From positions 574,819 to 638,818 of the forward strand of contig NZ_CANMEU010000002.1 in assembly GCF_947497045.1 (NCBI RefSeq): 64,000 bases of DNA. Reading direction: 5' to 3'. Below the pieces are notes generated by a model that searched no databases, had not been told where the DNA came from, and saw nothing but the letters and a program-made list of their open reading frames with translations. The position numbers were made by a program, and so were the translations under genes. The DNA is from an uncultured Tateyamaria sp. Its GTDB lineage: Bacteria; Pseudomonadota; Alphaproteobacteria; Rhodobacterales; Rhodobacteraceae. Every line of letters starts with the position of its first letter. The stretch's first letter is position 1. Positions 39,404-49,000 of the stretch are shown here, one piece after another.

Positions 39404-40477
39404 TCAGGCCACGCCGCCTTTGATCAGCCCCTGCGCGATCTGCGCATAGGCGTCCGCCATCGGCCCGTCCCCTGCGGCAATCGGTGTGCCTCCGTCTCCG
39501 GCCAGCCTGGTGTCGAGGTCAATGGGCAGCGCGCCAAGCAGCGGCACACCCATCTTTTCGGCCTCCGCCGCGACACCGCCCTGACCAAAGATCTGATGCT
39601 GTGACCCGCAATCAGGGCAAATGAACATCGACATGTTTTCGATCAGACCCAGAACGGGCGTCTTGAGCGTCGCAAACATGTCCAGCGCCTTGCGCGCGTC
39701 GATCAGGGCCACGTCCTGCGGCGTCGATACAACTATGGCACCCGTCAGTTCGGACTTGGTGCACAGCGTCAACTGCACATCCCCCGTCCCGGGCGGCAAA
39801 TCGACCAACAGCACGTCCAACTCGCCCCACTCCACCTGCCCCAGCATCTGTTGCAGCGCGCCCATCAGCATTGGGCCGCGCCAAACGACCGCTTTGCCCT
39901 CTTCCATCATAAAGCCGATGGACATGAGCGTGACGCCGTGGGCATGCAGCGGGATGATCGTCTTGCCATCCGGGGATGCGGGGCGCTTGTTGACCCCCAT
40001 CATGCGCGGCTGGCTTGGACCATAAATATCTGCATCCAGCAGGCCCACCTTGCGTCCCTGTCTGGCAAGCGCCACGGCAAGGTTGGAAGAGACGGTGGAT
40101 TTGCCCACCCCCCCCTTGCCCGACCCGATGGCCAGAATGCGCTGTACGCCGGTGGGTTTGGTCGGCCCCTCTTGCGGCTTGGGGTGGCCGCCGATCTTGA
40201 GGCTGGGCGGTGCAGCCGGTTTTGCGGCTGGACCGTGGGCCGTCAGGGCCACACGAGCCTGCGCCACACCGTCCATATCGCGCACCAGCTGTTCGGCAGC
40301 CGCGCGGATCGGCTCCATCCGGGCCGCAATCTCGGGGCTGGGCGCTTCGATCACGAATTGCACCTGATTCCCGTCAACCGAGACCGCACGAATCAAATCA
40401 CGGCTCACAAGGTCGCCCCCATCGGGCATGCCGATACGGGCCAACGTGGCGAGGATATCGTCTTTGGTCACAGGCAT
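39404..40477 (-). CDS. mrp: Mrp/NBP35-type Fe-S cluster carrier ATPase (ApbC-like)
   Basis: Mrp proteins are P-loop ATPases that carry Fe-S clusters. 357 residues: an N-terminal MIP18-like domain (1-85), a Pro/Lys linker, then the deviant Walker A SGKGGVGKS (119-127), the Walker B LLDADIYGPSQPRMMG region, and a metal-binding CxxC (FICPDCGSQ) near residue 285 that holds the bridging cluster. Cytoplasmic. It is the first minus-strand gene beyond the dcw control region. Confidence 0.94.
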   Translation of the reverse strand: MPVTKDDILATLARIGMPDGGDLVSRDLIRAVSVDGNQVQFVIEAPSPEIAARMEPIRAAAEQLVRDMDGVAQARVALTAHGPAAKPAAPPSLKIGGHPKPQEGPTKPTGVQRILAIGSGKGGVGKSTVSSNLAVALARQGRKVGLLDADIYGPSQPRMMGVNKRPASPDGKTIIPLHAHGVTLMSIGFMMEEGKAVVWRGPMLMGALQQMLGQVEWGELDVLLVDLPPGTGDVQLTLCTKSELTGAIVVSTPQDVALIDARKALDMFATLKTPVLGLIENMSMFICPDCGSQHQIFGQGGVAAEAEKMGVPLLGALPIDLDTRLAGDGGTPIAAGDGPMADAYAQIAQGLIKGGVA

Positions 40478-40714
40478 GGTGCATTTCTCCGCTCGGGTGC
40501 CACATTAACTGGCAGATTTCGCGGCGCACACAAGAGGCGCCGACACAGCCGCGACATCAGCGCCGGTTTATTGGGCGGGTCGCACAAGATTTCAACTGCA
40601 ACCCTATGCAATTGCTGCATAGCAGCATTGCCGCAGAAAGTATTGTGCAGACGCAGCATTCACTTATGTTTGGGTCAACGAAATTGAGCAAGTTTAGAAA
40701 ACGAGGCAACACAC

Positions 40715-40948
40715 ATGGCCTATTACAACGACATCAACACCCGCAGCGATCTGGTTGAGCGCATCCTTGGTGCAGCCGCGCGCATTCTGGAAACAGCAGC
40801 CGAGCGGCGTGCGCAAAACCGCATCTATCGCACCACATTGGGCGAGTTGGATGCCTTGTCGAACCGCGAGCTGGCTGATCTGGGCATGCACCGCTCCGAA
40901 CTCAAGCGTGTCGCCTGGGAATCGGCTTACGGCAGCGCTGCGCACTGA
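40715..40948 (+). CDS. DUF1127 protein, CcaF1-like, heading the CcsR-type RNAs
   Basis: 77 residues, with the DUF1127 C-terminal core LGELDALSNRELADLGMHRSELKRVAWE preceded by an Arg-rich linker (AERRAQNRIYRTTL). In Rhodobacter sphaeroides the matching gene, ccaF1, encodes an RNA-binding protein cotranscribed with four CCUCCUCCC small RNAs; four such RNAs follow this stop codon directly. The ribosome site is ACGAGGCAAC. A weak RpoH-like pair (TTGTGC, 14-nt spacer, CTTATG, at 40643-40668) lies upstream. Stress-responsive control is inferred from that homology. Confidence 0.88.
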   Translation: MAYYNDINTRSDLVERILGAAARILETAAERRAQNRIYRTTLGELDALSNRELADLGMHRSELKRVAWESAYGSAAH

Positions 40949-40958
40949 ACATCGAGAT

Positions 40959-40991
40959 CAGATGTCCCTCTCCTCCTCCCTGGGGCATCTG
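40959..40991 (+). ncRNA. CcsR-type small RNA 1 (CCUCCUCCC motif)
   Basis: Hairpin of CAGATG...CATCTG with an inner CCC/GGG, whose loop shows the anti-Shine-Dalgarno motif CCTCCTCCC at 40972-40980. It begins 11 nt after the DUF1127 stop. This is the first of four related hairpins. The family (Cuckoo RNAs, CcsR in R. sphaeroides) exposes this motif to base-pair with target mRNAs. Confidence 0.8.
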
Positions 40992-40998
40992 TAAATTT

Positions 40999-41032
40999 GC
41001 GGCGGCGTCCTCCTCCTCCCTGACGTCGCCGC
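40999..41032 (+). ncRNA. CcsR-type small RNA 2
   Basis: An 11-bp stem (GCGGCGGCGTC with GACGTCGCCGC, one G-U pair) around a loop containing CCTCCTCCC at 41012-41020, followed by CACCTTTTC. Same design as its neighbours but a different stem, so copies diverged while the loop motif was kept. Confidence 0.8.
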
Positions 41033-41071
41033 ACCTTTTCATTCCGCGCCCTTAAGGGTGCATCACGAGAC

Positions 41072-41113
41072 ACATCGCGATCCGGTCCTCCTCCTCCCTG
41101 ACTGGTGCGATGT
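41072..41113 (+). ncRNA. CcsR-type small RNA 3
   Basis: ACATCGC (41072-41078) pairs with GCGATGT (41107-41113), with further pairing of GGTC and GACT around the loop motif CCTCCTCCC at 41090-41098. The outer sequence is the least regular of the four stems. Confidence 0.75.
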
Positions 41114-41121
41114 TGCCAGAG

Positions 41122-41155
41122 CGGCGGCCCCTCCTCCCTGGGGTCGCCGTTTTTT
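41122..41155 (+). ncRNA. CcsR-type small RNA 4 with terminator
   Basis: Stem CGGCGGCCCC (41122-41131) with GGGGTCGCCG (41140-41149), one G-U pair, tight 8-nt loop; the motif CCTCCTCCC spans 41130-41138. A run of six T follows, so this hairpin is also the Rho-independent end of the whole DUF1127-RNA transcript. Confidence 0.8.
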
Positions 41156-41160
41156 ACGTT

Positions 41161-41378
41161 GTGTTCACGAAGGTGAACACGAAGGGTGACAAGGACTGCT
41201 TTCGAAGGAAAGCTGTCAGCCACTCCGCAGCGTCCAATCACCACGTTCCAACTTGCCAAGGCGCAAATCCTGCCCGTGATCGCGATGGGTTGAGGTCGAA
41301 CGATAGGAAGTGGCCGACAGCTTTTTTTTGCAAAAAGCAGTCCTTGCCACTGATTGCTTTCACCTTCGTGAAAGCAAT
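41161..41378. repeat. Composite inverted-repeat element next to uvrD
   Basis: Four nested parts. Left outer hairpin 41161-41180 (GTGTTCAC, GAAG, GTGAACAC); left inverted repeat 41188-41223; right inverted repeat 41310-41348, its imperfect reverse complement (13 nt of CAAGGACTGCTTT and AAGCTGTC plus GCCAC match); right outer hairpin 41353-41378 (an 11-bp stem with CTTC loop) that ends one base before the uvrD stop. The 86-nt centre is not coding. This looks like a MITE or the shell of a small transposable element; no transposase is present. Confidence 0.55.
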
Positions 41379-43937
41379 CTAAAACGGAATGTCATCACAC
41401 CCCGTGATAAATTTCGAAATAACCTTCTTCAGACCGGCCTTTTCAAACTCGATCTCCAGTTTGTCGCCTTCGATCCCCACAACCGCACCATAGCCGAATT
41501 TCTGGTGGAACACCCGCTCGCCCATGGTGAAACTGGACACCGCATCAAGGTCTATCACCGTGTTGCGGCTTTCCTTGGGCTGACCGATGGGGCGATCGCC
41601 CGCACGCGCTTGCAGACGCCTCCAGCCGGGTGAGTTGTAAACATTCGCATCTGCCGCCGCCTGATGCAGCCGGGATTCCCCCATGGAGGGCGCCGCCGCA
41701 CCATATCCACCACCATATAATCCGGGCGGGGTCAGCACATCCACATGCGCTTCGGGCAACTCGTCAATAAAGCGGGACGGCAGCGACGATTGCCACTGCC
41801 CGAACACGCGCCGATTGGCGGCAAACGAGATTGTGCAGACCTCTTCGGCGCGGGTGATGCCGACATAGGCCAGGCGGCGCTCTTCTTCGAGGCCCTTGAT
41901 CCCGCTTTCGTCCATGGATCGCTGCGAGGGGAACAGGCCATCCTCCCATCCGGGCAGGAACACGCAAGGAAATTCGAGCCCCTTGGCCGCATGCAGCGTC
42001 ATAATCGACACCTTGGCCCCGGCCTCATCCTGTTCGTTGTCCATGATCAGCGACACATGTTCGAGGAACCCTTGCAGGTTCTCGAACCCCTCAAGCGCTT
42101 TAACCAACTCCTTGAGGTTCTCAAGCCGCCCCGGTGCCTCCGGCGTCTTGTCGTTCTGCCAATGGGCGGTGTAACCACTTTCGTCCAGAATGATCTCGGC
42201 CAGCTCCACATGGCTGACAGGGGGCGGGCCGTATTCACTGCGCAAGGGCACCACGCCGTCATCCAGAACGCTGTCATCCTCTGCCACCTCGATCCGGGGG
42301 CCGCGCAGCTTGGCATGCCATCTGGAAATGCCTTCGGCCAGGCTGCGCAACTCAGTCCCGCCCTTGCCCTTGATCAAACCCTGCTCGACCGCCAAGAGCG
42401 CACCCTCGACCAATGAGACTCCATTGGCGCGGGCGGTGATCTGAATGGTTTGTTGCGCCTTGTCGCCAAGGCCGCGCTTGGGGGTGTTCACGATCCGCTC
42501 GAAGGCCAGATCATCCTCGGGGCTGACGACGACGCGGAAATAGGCCATCGCATCGCGGATCTCCATCCGCTCGTAAAAGCGCGGGCCGCCGATCACGCGG
42601 TAGGGCAATCCGATGGTCAGAAACCGATCCTCGAAGGCCCGCATCTGGTGGCTGGCGCGGACCAGAATTGCCATTTCGTCCAGCGACACCGGGTCCATGC
42701 CCCGGGTGCCCCGCTGCGCGGCCTCGATCTCGTCCCCGATCCAGCGCGCCTCTTCCTCGCCGTCCCAATGACCGATCAGGCGGACTTTCTCGCCCTCTTC
42801 CTTGGCCGTCCACAACGTCTTGCCAAGCCGGTTCTCATTGCCGTCGATCACGCCCGAGGCGGCGGCCAGAATGTGAGGTGTCGAGCGGTAGTTTTGTTCC
42901 AACCGCACCACATGGGCACCCGGAAAATCCTTTTCAAAGCGCAGGATATTGCCCACCTCTGCCCCGCGCCAGCCATAGATTGACTGATCGTCATCGCCCA
43001 CACAGCAGATGTTCTTGTGTCCTTGGGCGAGCAGGCGCAGCCATAGGTATTGAGCGACGTTGGTATCCTGATACTCGTCCACCAGAATAAAGCGGAACCA
43101 GCGTTGATATTGTTCCAGCACATCCGGGTGGGTCTGAAAAATGGTGACCATATGCAACAGCAGGTCGCCAAAGTCGCAAGCGTTCAGTTCAAGCAGGCGA
43201 CGTTGGTATTGTTCATAAAGCTCGACGCCCTTGTGATTATACGCCCCACCATCAGATGCGGGTATCTTATCCGGTGTCAGCGCGCGGTTTTTCCAGCCAT
43301 CGATGATATTGGCCAACTGGCGGGCGGGCCAGCGCTTGTCGTCGATCCCGGCGGCGCGGATCAGCTGCTTCATCAGGCGGATCTGATCATCGGTGTCCAG
43401 AATGGTGAAGTTGGATTTCAAATGAAGGCCGCGGCGCGCGCCGTCGGTACCGCTCTGTGATTGAAAATCGCGCGGCGGGCCAAGCTCCTCTTGTGCCGTA
43501 AGCTCCCTGTCACCCGTGCCAGCATCACTTTGGATTACCTTGCCATCGTCCATCGAAATCAATTCGGCATGACGCCGCAGCAGCTTCACACAGATTGAGT
43601 GGAAGGTGCCCAGCCAAGGCACCCCTTCGATCTGCCCGCCGAGCATCGCACCCACGCGGGTCTTCATCTCGCGCGCAGCCTTGTTGGTGAAGGTCACCGC
43701 CAAAATCTCGTTCGGACGCGCGTTCCCGGTGTTGAGCAGATGAACGATACGCGCCGTCAGCGCACGGGTCTTGCCCGTACCGGCCCCGGCCAGCATCAGC
43801 ACCGGACCGTCCAGCTTTTCGACGGCCGCGCGCTGTTCGGGGTTCAGACCGTCCAGATAGGGTTGCGGACGCGCAGCCATCGCACGGGCCGACAGGGATG
43901 CGCCCTCAAAGGCATCAAATTCATCATAACTGCTCAT
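41379..43937 (-). CDS. uvrD: UvrD/PcrA-type ATP-dependent DNA helicase
   Basis: 852 residues, superfamily 1A helicase acting in excision and mismatch repair. Walker A GAGTGKT (51-57), motif II DEYQDTN, and GDDDQSIYGWRGA (motif III region) are visible; the C-terminal PcrA-like Tudor part ends near residue 850 (FHQKFGYGAVVGIEGDKLEIEFEKAG). An unusual insertion of about 45 residues (128-172) interrupts the 1B region between LLRRHAELI and LKSNFTILDTDDQ, which are contiguous in common UvrD proteins. Initiation at 43937 fits the family N-terminus. Confidence 0.95.
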   Translation of the reverse strand: MSSYDEFDAFEGASLSARAMAARPQPYLDGLNPEQRAAVEKLDGPVLMLAGAGTGKTRALTARIVHLLNTGNARPNEILAVTFTNKAAREMKTRVGAMLGGQIEGVPWLGTFHSICVKLLRRHAELISMDDGKVIQSDAGTGDRELTAQEELGPPRDFQSQSGTDGARRGLHLKSNFTILDTDDQIRLMKQLIRAAGIDDKRWPARQLANIIDGWKNRALTPDKIPASDGGAYNHKGVELYEQYQRRLLELNACDFGDLLLHMVTIFQTHPDVLEQYQRWFRFILVDEYQDTNVAQYLWLRLLAQGHKNICCVGDDDQSIYGWRGAEVGNILRFEKDFPGAHVVRLEQNYRSTPHILAAASGVIDGNENRLGKTLWTAKEEGEKVRLIGHWDGEEEARWIGDEIEAAQRGTRGMDPVSLDEMAILVRASHQMRAFEDRFLTIGLPYRVIGGPRFYERMEIRDAMAYFRVVVSPEDDLAFERIVNTPKRGLGDKAQQTIQITARANGVSLVEGALLAVEQGLIKGKGGTELRSLAEGISRWHAKLRGPRIEVAEDDSVLDDGVVPLRSEYGPPPVSHVELAEIILDESGYTAHWQNDKTPEAPGRLENLKELVKALEGFENLQGFLEHVSLIMDNEQDEAGAKVSIMTLHAAKGLEFPCVFLPGWEDGLFPSQRSMDESGIKGLEEERRLAYVGITRAEEVCTISFAANRRVFGQWQSSLPSRFIDELPEAHVDVLTPPGLYGGGYGAAAPSMGESRLHQAAADANVYNSPGWRRLQARAGDRPIGQPKESRNTVIDLDAVSSFTMGERVFHQKFGYGAVVGIEGDKLEIEFEKAGLKKVISKFITGCDDIPF

Positions 43938-43997
43938 GGCCGCAATCTAGCCGCTTCGACCCAAAAGGGAAAGACTGGTGTTCACGCGATGTTCTTC

Positions 43998-44029
43998 ACC
44001 CTGGTTCCAAAAAACCCCGCGGGACGGGC
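43998..44029 (-). repeat. Degenerate copy of the GTATTTTTGG repeat, minus orientation
   Basis: On the minus strand, CCCGCGGGGTTTTTTGG then AACCAGGGTGAAGAA follows the same plan as the identical copies at 31083 and 56251, with several changes. It lies between the uvrD start and the divergent oxidase gene. Confidence 0.35.
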
Positions 44030-44105
44030 TGTGGGGTCGTAGGGGCTGACCCATCGATCAACAGCCCGCTTGCGGCACGCCCGCAGCCTCTCCATAGTCC
44101 GCGCC

Positions 44106-45245
44106 ATGGACCTGACCAACCGATACCCCGCCCTCAGCGATTTACGCACCCGTGCACGGGGGCGAATCCCCAAATTCGTGTGGGAATACCTCGACAGCGG
44201 CACCGGGGTTGAGGCCGCCAAGGCCCGCAACCGGGCCGCACTGGACCGGATAGGGATGATCCCGTCCGTACTGCATGGCGAGTTCGACCCGGATCTGAGC
44301 ACAGAGCTGTTCGGACATCAGATGCCCCTGCCCTTCGGGATCGCGCCCGTGGGCATGTCGGGCCTTATGTGGCCCAACGCCGAACGGCATCTGGCGCGGG
44401 CGGGTGCACGCCTTGGAATCCCCTATACCCTCTCGACGGTGGCCACGGCTGCCCCCGAAGACATTCAGGGTGATCTGGGCACGCATGCGTGGTTTCAGAT
44501 GTATCCGCCGCGGGATGAGGGCATTCGTACCGACATGCTGAACCGCGCTAAGGCGGCCGGGTTCAGGACATTGGTGCTGACGGTGGACGTGCCCGTGGCC
44601 TCCCGACGTGAACGCCAGACCCGCTCGGGCCTGACCAATCCGCCCAAACTGACGCCCCGTCTGCTGGCACAGGTTGCGCAGCGCCCGGCCTGGGCCCTCG
44701 GCATGGCCCGCACCGGCATGCCACATATGCGCATGCTGGATGCCTACGCCACCAAGGCCACCGCCAATCTGCCGGTGACGGCCCATGTCGGGTATCTGCT
44801 GCGCACCTCACCTGATTGGGACTATGTGTCGTGGCTGCGCGATGCCTGGGAGGGTCCGTTTGTGATCAAGGGGGTCATGCGCGGCTCGGATGCCGAGCGG
44901 CTCGAAGGGCTGGGGGCCGACGCGATCTGGATTTCCAATCACGCAGGGCGCCAATTCGATGGCGCGCCCGCCACCATTGACGTCCTGCCTGCCGTGCGCC
45001 GCGCCACCAAGCTGCCGATCATTTTCGACAGCGGCGTTGAAGGCGGGCTCGATATCCTACGTGCCATCGCCTCGGGCGCGGACTTCGTCATGCTGGGCCG
45101 CGCGTGGCACTACGCGTTGGCGGCCCTCGGCCCCGGTGGCATTGATCATCTGGCCCATATCCTGACCGCCGATCTCAAGGCCAATATGGGTCAGTTGGGC
45201 AGCAAGACACTCCGGGACCTGCCCAAACCCTTTCAACACAGCTGA
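44106..45245 (+). CDS. FMN-dependent alpha-hydroxy-acid oxidase (lactate dehydrogenase type)
   Basis: 379 residues of the LldD/glycolate-oxidase family. TIM-barrel with the family motifs MPLPFGIAPVGMSGLMWPNAE, LTVDVPVASRRERQTRSG, and the active-site ISNHAGRQFDGAPATIDVLP with its His and Arg. The C-terminal FMN phosphate site (VMLGRAWHYALAALG) is complete. The start at 44106 (MDLTNRYPALSDLR) replaces a longer in-frame choice at 44070. Substrate may be L-lactate or another 2-hydroxy acid. Confidence 0.9.
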   Translation: MDLTNRYPALSDLRTRARGRIPKFVWEYLDSGTGVEAAKARNRAALDRIGMIPSVLHGEFDPDLSTELFGHQMPLPFGIAPVGMSGLMWPNAERHLARAGARLGIPYTLSTVATAAPEDIQGDLGTHAWFQMYPPRDEGIRTDMLNRAKAAGFRTLVLTVDVPVASRRERQTRSGLTNPPKLTPRLLAQVAQRPAWALGMARTGMPHMRMLDAYATKATANLPVTAHVGYLLRTSPDWDYVSWLRDAWEGPFVIKGVMRGSDAERLEGLGADAIWISNHAGRQFDGAPATIDVLPAVRRATKLPIIFDSGVEGGLDILRAIASGADFVMLGRAWHYALAALGPGGIDHLAHILTADLKANMGQLGSKTLRDLPKPFQHS

Positions 45246-45331
45246 TCCACCATGCGACAACTTGGCATCGAATAGGATGCCATACCCGCCTGTTGTTCCC
45301 ACAGACATCGCAACAAGCATCGGAGCATGAG

Positions 45332-45877
45332 ATGAAAGACGCAATGAGCACCGTTCTTATGTTGGCCATCGTAGCTGGCAGTATGGCCTTTGGCTGGCGA
45401 ACGGCCCTGGCCGACGGTCACGCCGCAACCGCCACTTCAGACCTCAAGAACATCAACGGCGACACGATCGGCATGGCCAACCTGCAACAAACCGCCCACG
45501 GCGTGCTGGTGCACATAAAGGTCAGCGACCTGCCACCCGGCAAGAAGGGCGTGCACTTTCACGCCAAGGCACATTGCGCCGCCGACACTGGTTTCAAATC
45601 GTCCCATGGCCACCACGGCGAGGAGGACGGCGCGCACGGTCTGCTTAACCCGGCCGGACCGGGCAAGGGCGATCTCGGCAATATCTTTGTCGGTACGGAT
45701 GGCGTGGGCGAGATGGAAGTGTTCAAGACCGGCGCAACCCTGGACGGTGGTGATCTGCCGCTCCTTGACGCCGACGGGACCGCGATCGTCATCCATGCAG
45801 AGGCCGACGACCATATCAGTCAACCCATAGGTGGCGCAGGCGCGCGTATCGTCTGTGGCCTGATTGACGCAGGCTGA
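45332..45877 (+). CDS. Periplasmic Cu/Zn superoxide dismutase-like protein
   Basis: 181 residues with a signal peptide (cleavage near ALADGHA). The SodC fold is clear: copper ligands H75 and H77 (VHFHAKAHC), C82 for the disulfide with C175, H92 as probable bridging ligand, H102, D114, H155 (IVIHAEADD) and the guiding arginine R172. The family's GPHAGDL zinc histidine is replaced by GPGKGDL here, so the zinc site looks incomplete; the copper site appears intact. Activity is therefore uncertain. Confidence 0.85.
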   Translation: MKDAMSTVLMLAIVAGSMAFGWRTALADGHAATATSDLKNINGDTIGMANLQQTAHGVLVHIKVSDLPPGKKGVHFHAKAHCAADTGFKSSHGHHGEEDGAHGLLNPAGPGKGDLGNIFVGTDGVGEMEVFKTGATLDGGDLPLLDADGTAIVIHAEADDHISQPIGGAGARIVCGLIDAG

Positions 45878-46040
45878 GCCACGCCCGGGCAGATGATACA
45901 TCCGCCCGAAAACATCGTAAGGCGCATCCTGATGCGCCCCCCCCCGGGGGCCCCTACCCACAACCACGTATTGTTTGCGCTTACCAAACGTCATAGAAGA
46001 TGCTGCAACTGCAAAATACCGGCCCCGGGGGGAGCATAAC

Positions 46041-49000
46041 ATGCCCGATTTCCAGAAAATTCTCATCGCCAACCGGGGTGAGATCGCCATCCGCATCATG
46101 CGCGCGGCCAATGAAATGGGCAAAAAGACAGTCGCCGTCTTCGCCGAGGAAGACAAGTTGGGCCTGCACCGCTTCAAGGCGGACGAAGCCTACCGCATCG
46201 GCGAGGGCCTTGGCCCGGTCGCGGCCTATCTCAGTATCGACGAAATGATCCGCGTCGCACGCGAAAGCGGTGCCGATGCGATTCATCCGGGCTATGGTCT
46301 GCTGTCGGAAAACCCTGATTTCGTGGATGCCTGCGAGCAGAACGGGATCACCTTCATCGGCCCCCGCGCCGAAACCATGCGCGCCCTTGGCGACAAGGCA
46401 TCCGCCCGCCGTGTGGCGGTCGAGGCGGGCGTCCCCGTGATCCCGGCAACCGAAGTTCTGGGCGACGACATGACGGCCATCAAGAAAGAGGCCAAAGAGG
46501 TCGGATATCCTCTGATGCTCAAGGCCTCGTGGGGCGGTGGCGGTCGGGGCATGCGCCCGATTGCCGATGAATCCGAGGTCGAGGAAAAGGTGCTCGAAGG
46601 GCGGCGCGAGGCCGAGGCCGCATTTGGCAATGGCGAGGGGTATCTCGAAAAGATGATCCTCAAGGCCCGCCATGTCGAAGTCCAAATTCTGGGCGACAAG
46701 CATGGCGGAATGTACCACCTGTTCGAGCGCGACTGCTCTGTCCAGCGCCGCAACCAGAAAGTGGTCGAACGCGCCCCTGCCCCTTACCTGACCCCCGAAC
46801 AGCGGGTCGAAATCTGCGATCTGGGCTACAAGATCTGCAAGCACGTGAACTATGAATGCGCGGGCACCGTCGAATTCCTGATGGATATGGCGACGGGCAA
46901 ATTCTACTTCATCGAAGTGAACCCGCGTGTGCAGGTCGAACACACCGTGACCGAAGAGGTGACGGGCATCGACATCGTGCAGGCCCAGATCCTGATTGCC
47001 GAGGGCAAGACCATTCAGGAAGCCACCGGCAAACCCACCCAGAAAGACGTGGTACTGACAGGCCACGCCCTGCAAACCCGGATCACGACCGAAGACCCGC
47101 AGAACAACTTTATCCCCGACTATGGCCGCATCACCGCCTACCGCGAGGCCACAGGCATGGGCATCCGCCTTGATGGCGGCACGGCCTATGCGGGCGGGGT
47201 GATCACGCGCTATTATGACAGCCTGCTGACCAAAGTGACGGCCAAGGCCCCCACCCCCGAGATGGCGATTGCGCGGATGGACCGGGCCTTGCGCGAATTC
47301 CGCATCCGGGGTGTCAGCACCAATATCGCATTCGTGGAAAACCTGCTCAAGCACCCGACCTTCCTCGACAACACTTACCACACCAAGTTCATCGACGAGA
47401 CGCCGGACCTGTTCACCTTCAAGCGCCGCCGCGACCGGGGCACCAAGGTGCTGACCTATATCGCGGACATCACCGTGAACGGGCACCCCGAGGTCAAGGA
47501 CCGACCGCGCCCGCGCGCCGATCTGAAGCCACCCAAGCCACCCGCTTTGCAGGCCGACCCGACCCACCAGATGGGCACCCGCAACCTGCTCGAACAAAAG
47601 GGCCCCCAAGCCGTCGCGGACTGGATGAAGGCGCAGCAACAACTGCTGATCACCGACACCACCATGCGCGACGGGCACCAGTCCCTGCTGGCCACGCGGA
47701 TGCGCAGCCACGACATGATCAAGGTGGCCCCCGCCTATGCCGCCAACCTGCCCCAACTCTTTTCGATGGAGTGCTGGGGCGGGGCCACATTTGATGTGGC
47801 CTATCGGTTCTTGCAGGAATGCCCGTGGCAGCGCCTGCGTGATCTGCGCGAGGCGATGCCGAACCTAATGACCCAGATGCTGCTGCGCGGCGCGAACGGG
47901 GTGGGCTACACCAACTACCCCGACAACGTGGTGCAGGAATTCGTACGGGTTGCGGCCAATACGGGCGTCGATGTGTTCCGCGTGTTCGACAGCCTCAACT
48001 GGGTAGAAAACATGCGCGTCGCCATGGACGCGGTGCAAGAGCAGAACAAGATTTGCGAAGGCACGATCTGCTATACCGGCGACATCCTGAACCCGGATCG
48101 GGCCAAATACGATCTGAAATACTATGTGGATATGGGCAACCAGCTGAAAGCGGCGGGCGCGCATGTGCTGGGCCTCAAGGACATGGCGGGCTTGCTGAAA
48201 CCGGCGGCCGCGCGCGTGTTGGTGCGTGCGCTGAAACAAGAGGTCGGGTTGCCGATCCACTTCCACACCCATGACACGGCTGGCATCGCCTGCGCGACGA
48301 TCCTTGCAGCCGCCGAGGCCGGCGTGGATGCGGTCGATTGCGCGATGGACGCGCTGTCGGGCAACACGTCGCAAGCCACGCTTGGCACCGTTGTGGGCGC
48401 GCTGCAGCACACCGACCGCGACACCGGCCTTTCGGTCGATGCGATCCGCGACATCTCGGATTATTGGGAGGCGGTGCGCGATCATTACGCCGCCTTCGAG
48501 AGCGGCATGCAGGCCCCTTCCTCCGAAGTTTATCTGCACGAAATGCCGGGAGGCCAGTTCACCAACCTCAAGGCGCAGGCCCGCTCGCTCGGCCTTGAGG
48601 AACGCTGGCACGAGGTTGCGCGCACCTATGCAGATGTGAACCAGATGTTCGGCGATATTGTGAAGGTCACGCCATCCTCGAAAGTGGTCGGGGACATGGC
48701 GCTGATGATGGTTAGCCAGAACCTGACCCGGACCGAAGTCGAGGACCCCGACAAGGACGTGGCGTTCCCCGACTCGGTCGTGGACATGATGCGTGGCAAT
48801 CTCGGGCAGCCTCCGGGCGGGTTCCCGGTGGGTATCCAGACCAAGATCCTCAAGGGCGAGGCCCCCAACGCCGCCCGTCCGGGGGCGGATGTGCCAGCCG
48901 TCGATCTCGAAGCGACGCGCGCCGACCTCTCTGCGCAACTCGAAGGGCGCGAGGTCGATGACGAGGACCTGTCAGGCTATCTGATGTATCCCAAGGTGTT

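Noticed and set aside
40949..41155. CRISPR array
   Set aside because: The repeated CCTCCTCCC is only 9-12 nt, sits in hairpin loops with different stems, and has no cas gene nearby; it fits CcsR RNAs instead.
45981..48938. 591- and 357-residue minus-strand frames inside pyc
   Set aside because: Pyc is intact with all catalytic motifs; these are complements without motifs.
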